Shown one piece after another: positions 22,601 through 34,491 of a stretch of 64,000 bases of DNA. The notes below the pieces were generated by a model. The model saw only the letters and a list, made by a program, of their open reading frames with translations, searched no databases and had not been told where the DNA came from. Every line of letters starts with the position of its first letter. Within the stretch, counting starts at the first letter, position 1. The stretch is from Trematomus loennbergii (lineage: Eukaryota > Chordata > Actinopteri > Perciformes > Nototheniidae), in the NCBI GenBank assembly GCA_012861695.1, contig JAAOOA010000060.1, positions 12,273,949 through 12,337,948 of the forward strand. Reading direction: 5' to 3'. The position numbers and the translations under genes were made by a program.

Positions 22601-23574
22601 CTGATGAGAAAACTTCTGGACAAACAGGAAGCACTGCCGCCAAAACTGAAAACGTGACGTGGATCATAAATATATCAGCAATTAAACAACATCTTACATT
22701 TCTTTTCACACAATACGTCTCCTTGCAGTATCAATACTAATTCGGCTGACTTTTATATTTGATCCAATTGGTAGAGGCTGTATTTACACCATAATGGTGC
22801 ACAGCTGATAGAAAGGCACATCTAGTGGTTAAAGCACGTTATTGAATTGTATTATTTTATTATTTTTCACAAAAATGAAACCATCAATAGCAAAAACAGA
22901 ATTAACTGTCATTAGTAAACCACTCAAATAAAAAGATCATAAGTGGTTTTGTTTTACATATATTTTAAGGATAATAATAGCAATGTAACACTGTCTATGA
23001 CACTTACTTTATAACACTGATTTGAAAAACATACAGAAAAAACGAATTCACTGCCCTTGCTTAATAAAGTATTTAAATATACATTTCAGGTGTGCTGTTT
23101 TGTTTAGATCATTAACATCTGGAGCTCTTTTAATGTCCTTTTTGATTATTTTTACACCAGGTCTTGTCAAAACCTTTATTCCATATTCAATATCCATTAC
23201 TAAACAAAACAGCAATTCTACTCCACTACAATTCAGAGGTTAACCTGGTATTTTTACTCCACTACATTTATTTTAGTTACTTTGCAGATTCTGATTAATG
23301 ATGTGAAATATAAACAACCCTTAAATCAGGCTTTAGTTACACCTGAGTAAAATTCAGGGAAAGGTGATTGTCAAGTGCCAACAATCAGGCGAGATATTTG
23401 ATAGTTGCTGCTTGAGAAGACTAAACATTTATCTGCAGATCCCTATAATTCATTACTCGTTATTCTCTACTAATAGTTAATTAAAGACTGTATATAATGG
23501 CTATTTTGCATATCCCTTTCAAGATTTCAAGATTTTCTAAGGTTCATTGACATATCATATAGACCCTCCAGAAA

Positions 23575-23668
23575 AACGCGGGCTAAAATCCTTGATTATG
23601 CGGGCTAAAATCCTTGATTATGCGGGCTAAAATCCTTGATTATGCGGGCTAAAATCCTTGATTATGCA
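23575..23668. repeat. About 25-bp tandem repeat x4
   Basis: Four copies of GCGGGCTAAAATCCTTGATT(AT) follow the AGACCCTCCAGAAAAACGCG motif at 23562. The motif recurs inverted at 33731-33750 in the other arm. Confidence 0.85.
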
Positions 23669-23903
23669 ATTAAACATGCGGGGTTTTTATGTGATTTTAT
23701 GCGGTGAAGTTGCGAAATATGCGGAAAGTTGCGAAATATGCGGGAAGTGGAAAAAAGGTGATTCTTCTCCCACACCCTGTTACTAGGCTACTACTGAATG
23801 AAAGTGAGCCCTTTTAAAGAGTTCCTATGATAAACAAGCATACTAGAAGCAAGCTACATCACAAAGTGTTATTTATGTATTTATATATGGGCTATTTTAA
23901 TCA

Positions 23904-24003
<100 letters not shown>

Positions 24004-24414
24004 TCTCCGCCTCATTCTGTTTTCATTTACTCGTTCGTTATCTGACCAGCTTCAATCTTGTAGGCTGCTCACCTCGTTTCTTGTAGCCCTCGAAAGGGTT
24101 TTGGAGGTTGATGCCTCGGTGAACGCGAGTTGTTTGGCTTTCTTGTCCGCAGCAGCAGAAAGCATTTTCGAATGTTTGAATGAATCAAAGTTTTCTATGG
24201 AGCTAATTTCCTGCCATAACTCCACAAACAAACTAAACAGGTTTTACAAATGCCTCATGATTCACTAACAAACACAATGTGGTTTGCAAATACAAAACAC
24301 CATCTACAAACTAATGCATTTAGTTTTGCAAAGAAAAAACGTATCTATCAAATAAACACATACCATTATTCTAATAAATCATGTTTCAGAGACAAATTCA
24401 GCATAGGTTTTACA

Positions 24415-24535
24415 AGTACACACATTTTTTTTACAACTACAACACTTATTTTTACAAGTACAAAACTTGTTTTTACAACTACAACACTTTTTTTACAAGT
24501 ACAAAACTTGTTTTTACAACTACAAAACTTTTTCT
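24415..24535. repeat. Short tandem repeat, about 21-bp unit
   Basis: Alternating TTTTTACAACTACAA and TTTTTACAAGTACAAAACTTG units. The reverse complement flanks the ERV insertion point in the right arm. Confidence 0.75.
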
Positions 24536-24538
24536 TCT

Positions 24539-24609
24539 CACGGCGGAATATTACTGCCAAAAGTCACGTGACTCACTCACGTGACTTTTGGCAGTAATAT
24601 TCCACCGTG
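24539..24609. repeat. Near-perfect 33-bp-stem hairpin (left arm)
   Basis: CACGGCGGAATATTACTGCC and the following 13 bases (24539-24571) pair with 24577-24609 around a CTCAC loop, with one mismatch. It contains two CACGTG E-box cores. Its homologue is at 27848-27918. Confidence 0.92.
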
Positions 24610-25130
24610 GTTGTGCTCATACACATGCTCACTCACACATGCTCCACGGCAGCAGGGGGCACTACTGAGTCCATTGGGAAGGCGGGAGGTTGAGCAGAGC
24701 ATGGAACAGCCCTTGCCAGCCTGATGACAGCGGTGTTTCTAGCGATCCAGCATCTGAATTTAGCGATCACAACGAAAACAGCCAAGACACATATTGAGCC
24801 CAGAAAATGAATGTTCTTAGGGCTGTAAATATAATAAGCCTTTGTCTAAAATAGACAACATTGTAACTAAGGAGATTTAAACTATACAGCGATTCTGCAC
24901 TCGGTCAATCAGCTGCTCTTCATTTTCTTTCCTGCTATATTCAATGAGTGATACAAATATTTTTTACCATATGTTCTGAATAAAACTGATACTGTTGGAC
25001 TCGGTACTAGTTGACTGCTACCAGAAATAAAAGGAAGTACTTTACTGTGTACTTTGTGAGTAATCCTCTGTCAGAGTCCCCTCCATAGTACATAATGCAT
25101 GTTTTTTGCTATCTTTGATGAATGATAAAA

Positions 25131-26102
25131 GGGTCATTCCAGAATTGGAGGACAATTTAGACACCAACATTTTTGAAAAATGAACCTTTCATTTATTATT
25201 TTTTGTTATGTATTTAGGAAAAACAGATAATAAACCATAAAAAAAAGTGATTTGCCCAGCTAAGGCATCAAATGTATATTTTCCAATGAAGAATTAACCC
25301 TGTTACTCTAATTATAGTAACAGGGTTGCAAGTAACAGGGTTGAAAATCAATGCTAATTTTAGCTTTTACCTCAGGAATTAATGCTAGCTGCACAATGTA
25401 ATGCTATTGTCAAGGAATGGACACACTTTATATTATATTTATATTTATATATATTTAACAAAAGAAAGATACATTTGAAATTAATTTGTTTTTGTCTCAT
25501 AATTTGAGTAACAGGGTTGCGTTTGTATGAGTGCCACACTCCTTCAAGAGTGACAAGATTGGAAATATATTACAAATAAAAGAGAGGACTTAGTTTTGGT
25601 CTACCCATGGTAGTAGCACATGGCTTGCTGATGTCCTTTCCACTGTGTCATGCGACAAACAGTTTTTTCACTTCCTCTGCCAAGCTAAAAAGGTTTCGGT
25701 AACAGGGTTGCGCGCATGTTGAGGGACACACCTTCTGTGCAAAATTACTGTTATTTAAAATGTGTTTATGATTTAACAAATTGATTGTACCATTACAAGA
25801 CACGTATATCAATAGAATAATACCAAAAAAGTAAATAAAAACCCTATTTTAAATGTTATAGTTGACATGCAAGTTGGTCACCAAGAAGCTGGGACAAGAG
25901 AAAAGGGCAATTTTAGGGGGTGTTCAAGAGTTATTTGATATTTTAAATAATATTTTGAAACCACTTTTTCTACAATTTTATATGCATCTTGTCTCAAGAC
26001 AAGTATATTTAACACAACAAGTGCATGTCTTAGCTTTTTGGGCATGGATTATTAGATTTTTATATGGGGGACATGAAATGTCCTCCAATTCTGGAATGAC
26101 CC
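25131..26102. mobile_element. MITE with 24-bp perfect inverted repeats
   Basis: The inverted repeat GGGTCATTCCAGAATTGGAG plus GACA is perfect at both ends. The flanks are AAAA at 25127-25130 and 26103-26106. The homologous site in the right palindrome arm (about 27085-27095) lacks the element and has a single copy of the A run, confirming insertion. Internal GTAACAGGGTTG motifs occur at 25317, 25332, 25508 and 25699, with one inverted at 25296. Confidence 0.9.
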
Positions 26103-26285
26103 AAAAATAAAATGTTACCATTAGTTCTTAATGAAATTGATACGGTTTGACTTTGTATTAGTAAGCCTACTACTAACAATACATTGAAGTACTTTTACTG
26201 TGTATTTTTTGAGAAATACTCTGTCAAAGTCCCCTCCTGAGAACAAAATCAAGCCACTTCTTCTAAGTTTGATGAGGGAAAAAAT

Positions 26286-26904
26286 ATTTTTTGGGTGATT
26301 TAATGGGTGATGTAACATTAATGACAGACATAATATGAGGTCCTTGGCACTCTAGAGGGGTCATTTTGTGATCATGGGGCATCACCCTTACAGCATCAGG
26401 ACAATATCATATGGAGTCAGATACTGGAAGTGGGCTGGAGGCGTTAACTGGGACTGATGGAAGGATGAGGCTGATGAGACTGAAGAATCTGCGAGGAACG
26501 AACTAGCGGAAGAGGAATAATTATATATTAAAAGACAGCAGCATCATAAGAGGGCAACCATGTGACAGAGTGTGTTACTTTGCTCAAGGATATTTGTGAC
26601 CAGCTATCCAGGCCAGACTCTAAAGACTTTCCAAGGTGTGAAAATGCTGCTGCCGGAGTACTGACTGGAAGTATTGCTGATATCATGTCTACCATCCTCT
26701 TAAAATACTCTGTCCAACAATATCAGTCTCAGGAAGAAATGTTTTTAACGCTTATTAAAAGAAAAACATGCATTCTTGTACTCAGGAGGGGACATTGACA
26801 GAGGATTACTGGAAAAGTACACAATAAGTACTTCATAGTACTTGTGGGGGTAGTTTCAGTAGTACTGAGTCCACAGGATCAATCTCACGAAGAACTAATG
26901 GCAA
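26286..26904. other. Loop of the large palindrome
   Basis: Single-copy between the arms. A 78-residue open frame at 26562-26798 is not recognised. Near 26785 a GGAGGGGACATTGACAGAGG motif starts the first of three about 175-bp spaced repeats (26785, 26957, 27132) that continue into the right arm. Confidence 0.6.
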
Positions 26905-27300
26905 CAAAAAAGAATTCCCTCATCAAACTTAGCAGAAGTGGCTTGATTTTGTTCACAGGAGGGGACTTTGACAGAGTATTTCTCAACAAATACACAGTAA
27001 AAGTACTTCAATGTATTGTTAGTAGTAGGCTTACTAATACAAAGTCAAACCGTATCAATTTCATTAAGAACTAATGGTAACATTTTATTTTTATCATTCA
27101 TCAAAGATAGCAAAAAACATGCATTATGTACTATGGAGGGGACTCTGACAGAGGATTACTCACAAAGTACACAGTAAAGTAAAGTCCAACAGTGTCAGTT
27201 TTATTAAGAACTTGTGGTAAAAATATTTGTATCACTCATTGAATATAGCAGGAATAAAAATGAAAAGCAGCTGATTGACCGAGTGCAGAATCGCTGTATA

Positions 27301-27520
27301 CAGGGGCGGACTGGGACTACAAATCAGCCCGGGACTCTCGACGGCCCACTTCGGTACCGCCGGCCCACCTCGGTACCGCAAGTAAGCGGCCCACCTCGGT
27401 GGTGCCGCAAGTAAATACCGCGAGGAAATTGTCGACGGGGGGGGAGGGGGGTGAGCAGTGACTTATCCGACCGGCCCACTTCAGTACCGGCCCATCGGGA
27501 TTCGTCCCGAACGTCCCCTG
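27301..27520. mobile_element. Short hAT-like MITE with 8-bp duplication
   Basis: Begins CAGGGGCGGACTGG and ends CGTCCCCTG, flanked by GCTGTATA at 27293-27300 and 27521-27528. The left palindrome arm (about 24880-24895) holds the empty site with one copy. Rich in GGCCCAC(C/T)TCGGTACCG repeats. Related starts (GGGGCGGACTGGCCATC) occur at 60279 and, degraded, at 20402. Confidence 0.85.
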
Positions 27521-27847
27521 GCTGTATATATAGTTTAATCTCCTTAGTTACAATGTTGTCCATTTTAGACAAAGGCTTATTATATTTACAGCCCCTAATA
27601 ACATTTATTTTCTGGGCTCAATATGTGTCTTGGCTGTTTTCGTTGTGATCGCTAAATTCACCTTGTTTATAATATTATCACTATAACACTGACCCAGATC
27701 GCTGGATCGCGAGAAACACCTGTCATCAGACTGGCAAGGGCTGTTCCATGCTCTGCTCAACCTCCCGTCTTCCCAATGGACTCAGTAGTGCCCCCTGCTG
27801 CCGTGTAGCATGTGTGAGTGAGCATGTGTGAGTGTGTATGAGCCAGC

Positions 27848-27918
27848 CACGGCGGAATATTACTGCCAAAAGTCACGTGACTCACTCACATGACTTTTGG
27901 CAGTAATATTCCGCCGTG
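27848..27918. repeat. Near-perfect 33-bp-stem hairpin (right arm)
   Basis: Counterpart of 24539-24609: same 33-bp stem, CTCAC loop and one mismatch, here in the CACGTG core of the second strand (CACATG). Confidence 0.92.
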
Positions 27919-27958
27919 AGAAGACAAATTTGTGGACTTGTAAAAAAAAGTTGTGTAC

Positions 27959-28813
27959 TGTTGTAGATAGAACACCTCTGCTACGCGCCGTTCGTTGGAT
28001 GAGGCTGAAATCTCTATTAAAATAAGAAAGGAATTGAAAACACCGGAATCAAAATTATAACAAATTATCTGAGTTTACTGGTAGGAAATCAAACACATAT
28101 ACAAGTTATACAGAGTACTCGAGTACTCCGGGCTTTTAGGATCGTGATGCGATGCGGCTAAAGATGTCAGGACCAACCACTCATCAAACAAGAAGAGAGT
28201 GCCTTCTGTCAATGATGCGATGCGGACACAGTTTAACGGAGTCAACCACTCACCTAACCCAAAAAGCAACATTCCACTCCAAAACATCAGTATTTCTACC
28301 TACTTTTGGGGCGGAGATTGCTCAACTCTTTCCTTCCCATTTTTCTCCCAAGCGAATCAGCAGAGCCCCTGGGGAGGGGCTGTTTAAACTGACCACCTCC
28401 TCCAAGTGCCCTGATTGGCTGGATTCGCTTCTGGCCGAGGTCAATCAGAGTTTCGAACAGACTGATATCCCCAACCACACCAGGTCAAAAGTCAATGTTT
28501 ATATTTACCTTATCTTACCTCTACATTCCTTTCCCAGGGGATATTTTCACCTAAACTTCCCTCCTTCCGACCTTTAAACTCTTCTCCCCTTATTTTACGA
28601 TGTCTTTAACGACTTAGTGACCGCATCTGGCTCTTAGGAATGAGCCCAGGCCAGGTTGGTGTATGAAACACAGAATCTCTGAGTCAGTGAGTTTGAAAGT
28701 GAGAACAACATTCCTATATATATGATTACCCATAAACCGTTGTGATTACATAAACCAGTTCAACTAATACATGTTCACTAAAATACAATGTAGAATCATA
28801 TCTCTTTCCTTCA
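27959..28813 (-). repeat. ERV 3' LTR
   Basis: On the minus strand it runs TGAAGGAAAGAG to CTACAACA. A TATATATAGG box lies near 28705-28715 on the element strand. ORFs read inside both LTRs are identical because the LTRs are, and are not genes. Confidence 0.93.
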
Positions 28814-28826
28814 ATCCCTCTTTTGA
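28814..28826 (-). promoter_or_regulatory. Polypurine tract of the ERV
   Basis: AAAAGAGGGAT immediately upstream of the 3' LTR on the minus strand; the plus-strand primer site of a retroelement. Confidence 0.8.
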
Positions 28827-29054
28827 TCTCACCTCACGAGATCAACATATAGCATTTGAAACATTACCACTGTCAATTTTCTTCTTACTGTGTCTGTCCC
28901 AACATTCATATAAACCCATCAGAAGTTGGGATATAGAGCACTTTAAACCTTTAGGAACAGTCCACAACAACAACTTATTATGACAGTGGAGGGAGAATAA
29001 AATATGTCTAAAAAGCACAGTCCTTGTCAGCTGAGTCATCTTTACTCTTCCCTC

Positions 29055-29759
29055 AATGGTGGAACTGATGAGTCTTAACACACAATGAGCAGATACAAGG
29101 CACACAACAACAACCACATGTCACTAAAATGGCAATGAAAGTAGCCACAGAAATTAGAAAAGACATTATCATACTTTTCCCTCTTTTAGTAACACATAGT
29201 TCTGTAGAATAAAAAAATACAAATCCCTTACATTATGGGATATAAAAATAAAGTTGAAAGTTCCTCCAAAAAATGGATTGTTCAGACAAAGTTCCACACC
29301 GGCTATATCAACCTGTTTCAGCGGGAAATGGAGTTCCCTGTGCCGTCTTGGTTTGCCATGTCTTCGTCCCCCCAGCCCGCTGACGGCGGCTTCTGGGGTG
29401 CCTGCTAGAGAGATGTGTCCGGATTGTCTTCCCCCGGCCCGCTGATGGCGGCCTCCGGGTCGATGTTGGAGAGATGTCCTGATACTCCTCCTCCGGCCCG
29501 CTGATGGCGGCTTCCGGGTCGACTGCTGGAGAGATGTCCTGATCCTCCTCCTCCTTTCTGCTGATGGCGCCTCCTGGGTCGACTGCCTTGACGAGGGCCA
29601 GATCTCCTGATGTCGTCTAGGGTCCTCGCGACGAGGGCCAACTCTGTCCTGATGTCGTCTAGGGTCCTCGCAGGTGTTTTTCCCGACCGCACACTGGCTC
29701 CAGTGGTACCAGTTGTCCCCCTTTCCATCTAGGCGGACGGCATGGGAGGTCCCCTCCAA
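29055..29759 (-). pseudogene. Env-like remnant of the ERV
   Basis: A frame at 29169-29759 has internal minisatellite repeats (about 57-bp unit, 29370-29590) giving Arg/Gly/Pro-rich low-complexity protein. Overlapping its end in another frame, 29055-29175 encodes a hydrophobic stretch followed by a cysteine cluster (CGCCCVPC) and a short tail, the layout of a retroviral transmembrane-subunit C-terminus. No surface subunit, fusion peptide or complete TM ectodomain is present, so it is a non-functional remnant. Confidence 0.5.
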
Positions 29760-29939
29760 CCAGACGTAATCTGCTGTGTTGGCCTTGTGTTTCTCAGGTC
29801 CCCCTTTCGACGTCAGCAGCCTGTGTGGAGAAGTCTCATACCAAGCCCTTAAGTTGCTGGAAATATGGTTTTGAAATCATCTTTTCTACTTCTTTAGTGT
29901 TTATTGGCGGCACCAACTAGTCTGGAGTGTGGACAAGAG

Positions 29940-30120
29940 ACTATGCAGAAAATAATAAACAAAAATTAAAAAAATTAAAAATAAAAAATAAAAAATAAAA
30001 AATTAAAAATTAAAAATTAAAATTAAAAATTAAAAATTAAAAAATTAAAAATTAAAAATTAAAATAAAACAAAAATTAAAATAAAACAAAAAAGGAACAA
30101 ACTAACAAAACAAAAAATAA
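29940..30120. repeat. (AAAATTAA)n-like low-complexity tract
   Basis: A-rich tandem AAAAATTAAAAATTA units inside the ERV, where pol would be expected. Confidence 0.85.
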
Positions 30121-30582
30121 CCAAAGCTAGATTATTTTAAATGTATCAATTTCTCTTTAAAGCAACAAACAAACCAAACAAAAAATACCATAACTAGTAT
30201 TTTTAAATTGATAAATTTCTCCTAAAAACGTAATAATCTCACATACATATTGTCTGATGTATATTCTATCCTTTCCCCCCTTTTACTGAAATAGAACGCC
30301 GTTAACGGTGTTCCTATTTTCAGAAATATCGAGCCTTACACATCAGTTATTTAATATCAGGTATATATTTATTATCACTATTACTTATATATCAGGCATT
30401 AAATGTCAGCCTTCTTCCATGATTGACCTCGTCTATATTATCTGACTTATATTGATACGTGTCTGTTTGTATTTATTTAATATACTGGGCAATTTATTGA
30501 TAACTCTTTTGAATCACCCTCTTTTCTTAACAACTGGAGCTATGGCTATTTTGAAATCTGACTTGGTTAAGAGATGATTAGT

Positions 30583-31220
30583 TTATTGGTGAGAGCAAAA
30601 CTCTTCCTCTTGTTCTGGGGAGGGGGTTTGGGAGAGTTCCTTACAATCTCCAGATCTTCCTCTCTGTGTTAAGGCCATAAAACCGTTAATGGGCTCTGTG
30701 GTCTGTTCAGATTTAGATTTTCTCCCTCTCCAGAGGTCATGCCTGTCTTTGACCCTGTGTGCTGCTGTGAAACTGCAGCACCTCCGGAGCAGAGAGAGTG
30801 GGAGATCTCTTCCCAAAAGTGTAAGCTCCCTTTTGAGCAACATAGCACCACATTCAACTCTCCTGACTTGTTTGTAAAGCGTTCTTCCAGACCTGAATTG
30901 AGTCTTCTGTTGTGTAACGGAAAATCCCATTTCCAAAAAGGGGTTAGTTTAATAGTCCTTATCATATTATCGCACTGTGCTTGCATGCTAGGACCTAATT
31001 CTCTTTCTACATGTTTTAGCTCCATATTAGCAGGGTTCACTAACATGGTTGGTTGATCCAGTTTAAGATTTTCAATATCTACCATTACTATTTCCAACAT
31101 TCCTGTTCCCTGAATATCAGGTCCAACAATGTGTTTTCCTTTAGGAGTATTAGATGGGATACTCATAAGTGGCATTTGTGAGCCATTATCTCCGTAGGGT
31201 GGAGGTAGGGTCTCAGACAT
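30583..31220 (-). pseudogene. Gag-like ORF of the ERV
   Basis: The 183-residue frame (30669-31220) begins MSETLPPPYGDNG, and PPPY is a typical retroviral late-domain motif. A second frame (30583-30936) overlaps its end, so the gene is truncated or frameshifted. Assignment as gag rests on position after the leader and the PPPY motif only; no zinc knuckle is seen. Confidence 0.45.
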
Positions 31221-31364
31221 TATACCACCCTCTTGTTGCTCTCTGTCCCTCTGTTTTCTGCAATTCTTTACCCACAGTTCTTTTACTGGATTTTTCTCTC
31301 AAGTATTACACAGATTTGACTTAAAAAATCACACAGAGCCTTTCATACCTTATCATATTACAGC

Positions 31365-32211
31365 CAGGCAAATTTTTATAGTGCGATGTTTATTTCAACA
31401 GATAGCGTGACTTCCAGAAGTAATCTTCTACAACCCCCTGGTGATTGCGACTTCTGGCTTGGAGTTTAAAAACCCAGTCAACAAAATCTCTTTATCGTCA
31501 CGTTTAATGAGCCTGATCAACCCCACAACAAGAGTTTTGATGAGATTGGTCGTTCCAAATAATTAGTTGGAGGTCGCGTCTCTCTCCTCTTGTTTCACCC
31601 ACCATATAACAATTACAGACATTTTATACATTTAAAGCACCACGAAAGGTAACCGCATTAATCAATCTGATCATGACCTGCGGGGAATGTAACCCTTCTT
31701 TTACAGCCTTACAGTCTTTTTGAAAGCCCTGGAAGGTAACCGTATTCCTCAATGTTATATTGACCTACGGGGAATTTAACCCTATTTTGACACCTTCGTA
31801 ATCTTTAATTAAAGCGCGGCAAGGTAACCGCATTAATCAATCTTATCATGATCTGCGGGGAATTTAACCCTCTTTTTCTAGCCTTGCAGCCTTCGTATTT
31901 AGTGAGTGAAGGGCCGGGACTGAATACCCGCCTCTCTCAAACACTTCCCCAATATCCCCAACCTGTAGTATGTATTGTATTTCCCACCGTGACTAAGAAC
32001 ACTGAGAACGCTGCTGACAACTCTAAATTTTTAGTATAATCAATCACAGATTTTTGATATTCAAAACAGGTGTCTGCTCACCTTTTGTATATTGCCATGG
32101 TCTTAGTTGTCACCAGTATCTCTGTGTCCTCCCCCTGGACTGGATTCTGTCCCCTGGCTGTCGGTGTTCCTTTCTAGAGATCAGCTCACAAACGTCGGGA
32201 AAGTCACCAAT
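31365..32211 (-). other. ERV 5' leader with three tandem 87-bp units
   Basis: Units start at 31648, 31735 and 31822, each with GGTAACCG and CGGGGAATTTAACCC. Homologous to 4890-5758, which has two units. The bases next to the LTR (minus strand ATTGGTGACTTTCCCGACG) are where the primer-binding site should be; I do not assign the tRNA. Confidence 0.65.
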
Positions 32212-33067
32212 TGTTGTAGATAGAACACCTCTGCTACGCGCCGTTCGTTGGATGAGGCTGAAATCTCTATTAAAATAAGAAAGGAATTGAAAACACCGGA
32301 ATCAAAATTATAACAAATTATCTGAGTTTACTGGTAGGAAATCAAACACATATACAAGTTATACAGAGTACTCGAGTACTCCGGGCTTTTTAGGATCGTG
32401 ATGCGATGCGGCTAAAGATGTCAGGACCAACCACTCATCAAACAAGAAGAGAGTGCCTTCTGTCAATGATGCGATGCGGACACAGTTTAACGGAGTCAAC
32501 CACTCACCTAACCCAAAAAGCAACATTCCACTCCAAAACATCAGTATTTCTACCTACTTTTGGGGCGGAGATTGCTCAACTCTTTCCTTCCCATTTTTCT
32601 CCCAAGCGAATCAGCAGAGCCCCTGGGGAGGGGCTGTTTAAACTGACCACCTCCTCCAAGTGCCCTGATTGGCTGGATTCGCTTCTGGCCGAGGTCAATC
32701 AGAGTTTCGAACAGACTGATATCCCCAACCACACCAGGTCAAAAGTCAATGTTTATATTTACCTTATCTTACCTCTACATTCCTTTCCCAGGGGATATTT
32801 TCACCTAAACTTCCCTCCTTCCGACCTTTAAACTCTTCTCCCCTTATTTTACGATGTCTTTAACGACTTAGTGACCGCATCTGGCTCTTAGGAATGAGCC
32901 CAGGCCAGGTTGGTGTATGAAACACAGAATCTCTGAGTCAGTGAGTTTGAAAGTGAGAACAACATTCCTATATATATGATTACCCATAAACCGTTGTGAT
33001 TACATAAACCAGTTCAACTAATACATGTTCACTAAAATACAATGTAGAATCATATCTCTTTCCTTCA
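32212..33067 (-). repeat. ERV 5' LTR
   Basis: Practically identical to the 3' LTR. Followed on the plus strand by the GTAC duplication. Confidence 0.93.
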
Positions 33068-34491
33068 GTACTTGTAAAACCTAAGCTGAATTTGTCTCTG
33101 AAACATGATTTATTAGAAAATGTTATGTGTTTGTTTGATAGATACGTTTTTTCTTTGCAAAACTAAATTCATTAGTTTGTCGATGGTGTTTTGTATTTGC
33201 AAACCACATTGTGTTTGTTAGTGAATCATAAGGCATTTGTAAAACCTGTTTAGTTTGTTTGTGGAGTTATGGCAGGAAATTAGCTCCATAGTTTTCTCTT
33301 ATGCTCCAACACACAGTTGCACGGGGTGCAGAATAGTTTCCCCCACTTTCGTGCAAGACATCGGGGTACTGCTTTGCCCGGTCTTTAGCAGAAATGTTCG
33401 TAGGCAAATGAGATGGATTCGATGTTTTCATCTTGGTCAGAGCCGTATAATAGTATAATAGTATATAATAATAATAGTATAATAGTATATAATAATCTAT
33501 ATGGCGCTGATCTTGTTGTTTTCTCTCTCGTGTGAGTTCCACACATTCACTCTACGGTGTTGTTTACCTGCGCGAGCTGATGACATCACTACTTCACGTT
33601 AACTTTTTTTTCCCTCAACTTTGTGTGGAAAAATGCGGGGATTATGCGACCTTTTAATAAATATGCGCCCTTTTAAAAATCTGCGCCATTTTGCTGATTA
33701 TGCGGTAAATTATGCGATCGCATAATCGCGTTTTTCTGGAGGGTCTACACAACTAATTCAATAACATGCTTTAACCACTAGGCGGTGCACACAAGGTACA
33801 CACAGCCATAAAACTTTGTATTATTAGTGTAGGACACTTGTGTATGTATAACATCTGAAGATGTGTAGTTTTATTCATTTTTTCACATAATTGTACAGGA
33901 TATTGCTATATTATTTCACATGTTTTACTTCTAATATCTGATTTGTAAAACATCACAGACAGAAAGATATATCCGTCATTTAACAGTAAGCTATTGAAAT
34001 TCTGAATCCATAGATGTGTCTCCCATCACCCAAAACCCCTGACTATTCTCTCAACTCAGTATTTACATTCTTATATTCAAAGAAAATCAGTAATATCTTT
34101 AAAAAAGACAAGTCCTTTTATATCAGCTGTGCACCGTTATGGTGTAAATACAGCCTATCTACCAATTGGATCAAATATAAAAGTCAGCCGAATTAGTATT
34201 GATACTGCAAGGAGACGTATTGTGTGAAAATAAATGTAAGATGTTGTTTAATTGCTGATATTTTATGATCCACGTCACGTTTTCAGTTTTGGCGGCAGTG
34301 CTTCCTGTTTGTCAGACTTGTTATACAGTCTATGATCACACACATGGATTAACATCGATTTAATACATTAATGTAGCCTTTGTTTCTGCTAAAAGAGGTG
34401 TCGACCAGCTAGGGCAACAAGAAAATCGGCAAAATCGAGTGTGACGATTAAAAAATAAACTAAAAACATCTCATTTTGACAATAAAAACCG

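Larger units (their letters stand above)
27959..33067 (-). mobile_element. Recently inserted non-autonomous endogenous retrovirus
   Basis: Two LTRs of about 855 bp (27959-28813 and 32212-33067) appear to differ by a single base in a T run, and the element is flanked by a GTAC duplication (27955-27958, 33068-33071). On the minus strand a polypurine tract AAAAGAGGGA sits directly before the 3' LTR, fixing the orientation. The 3.4-kb interior has a leader, a gag-like ORF, an AT-rich block and an env-like remnant, but no protease, reverse transcriptase or integrase. It must have been mobilised in trans. The 4-bp duplication is usual for gamma/epsilon-like retroviruses. Confidence 0.93.
26905..34491. 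repeat. Right arm of the 13-kb palindrome
   Basis: Inverted counterpart of 21149-26285. Interrupted by a hAT MITE (27301-27520) and an ERV (27959-33067). Its outer end, ATAAAAACCG at 34491, mirrors CGGTTTTTAT at 21149. No duplication of flanking bases is visible. Confidence 0.88.

Noticed and set aside
28152..28577. 141-codon ORF, identical to one at 32406-32831
   Set aside because: Both lie inside the two identical ERV LTRs, on the strand opposite to the element.
29169..29759. 196-codon ORF as a host gene
   Set aside because: Lies inside the ERV, is low-complexity because of a minisatellite and overlaps an env-like remnant.
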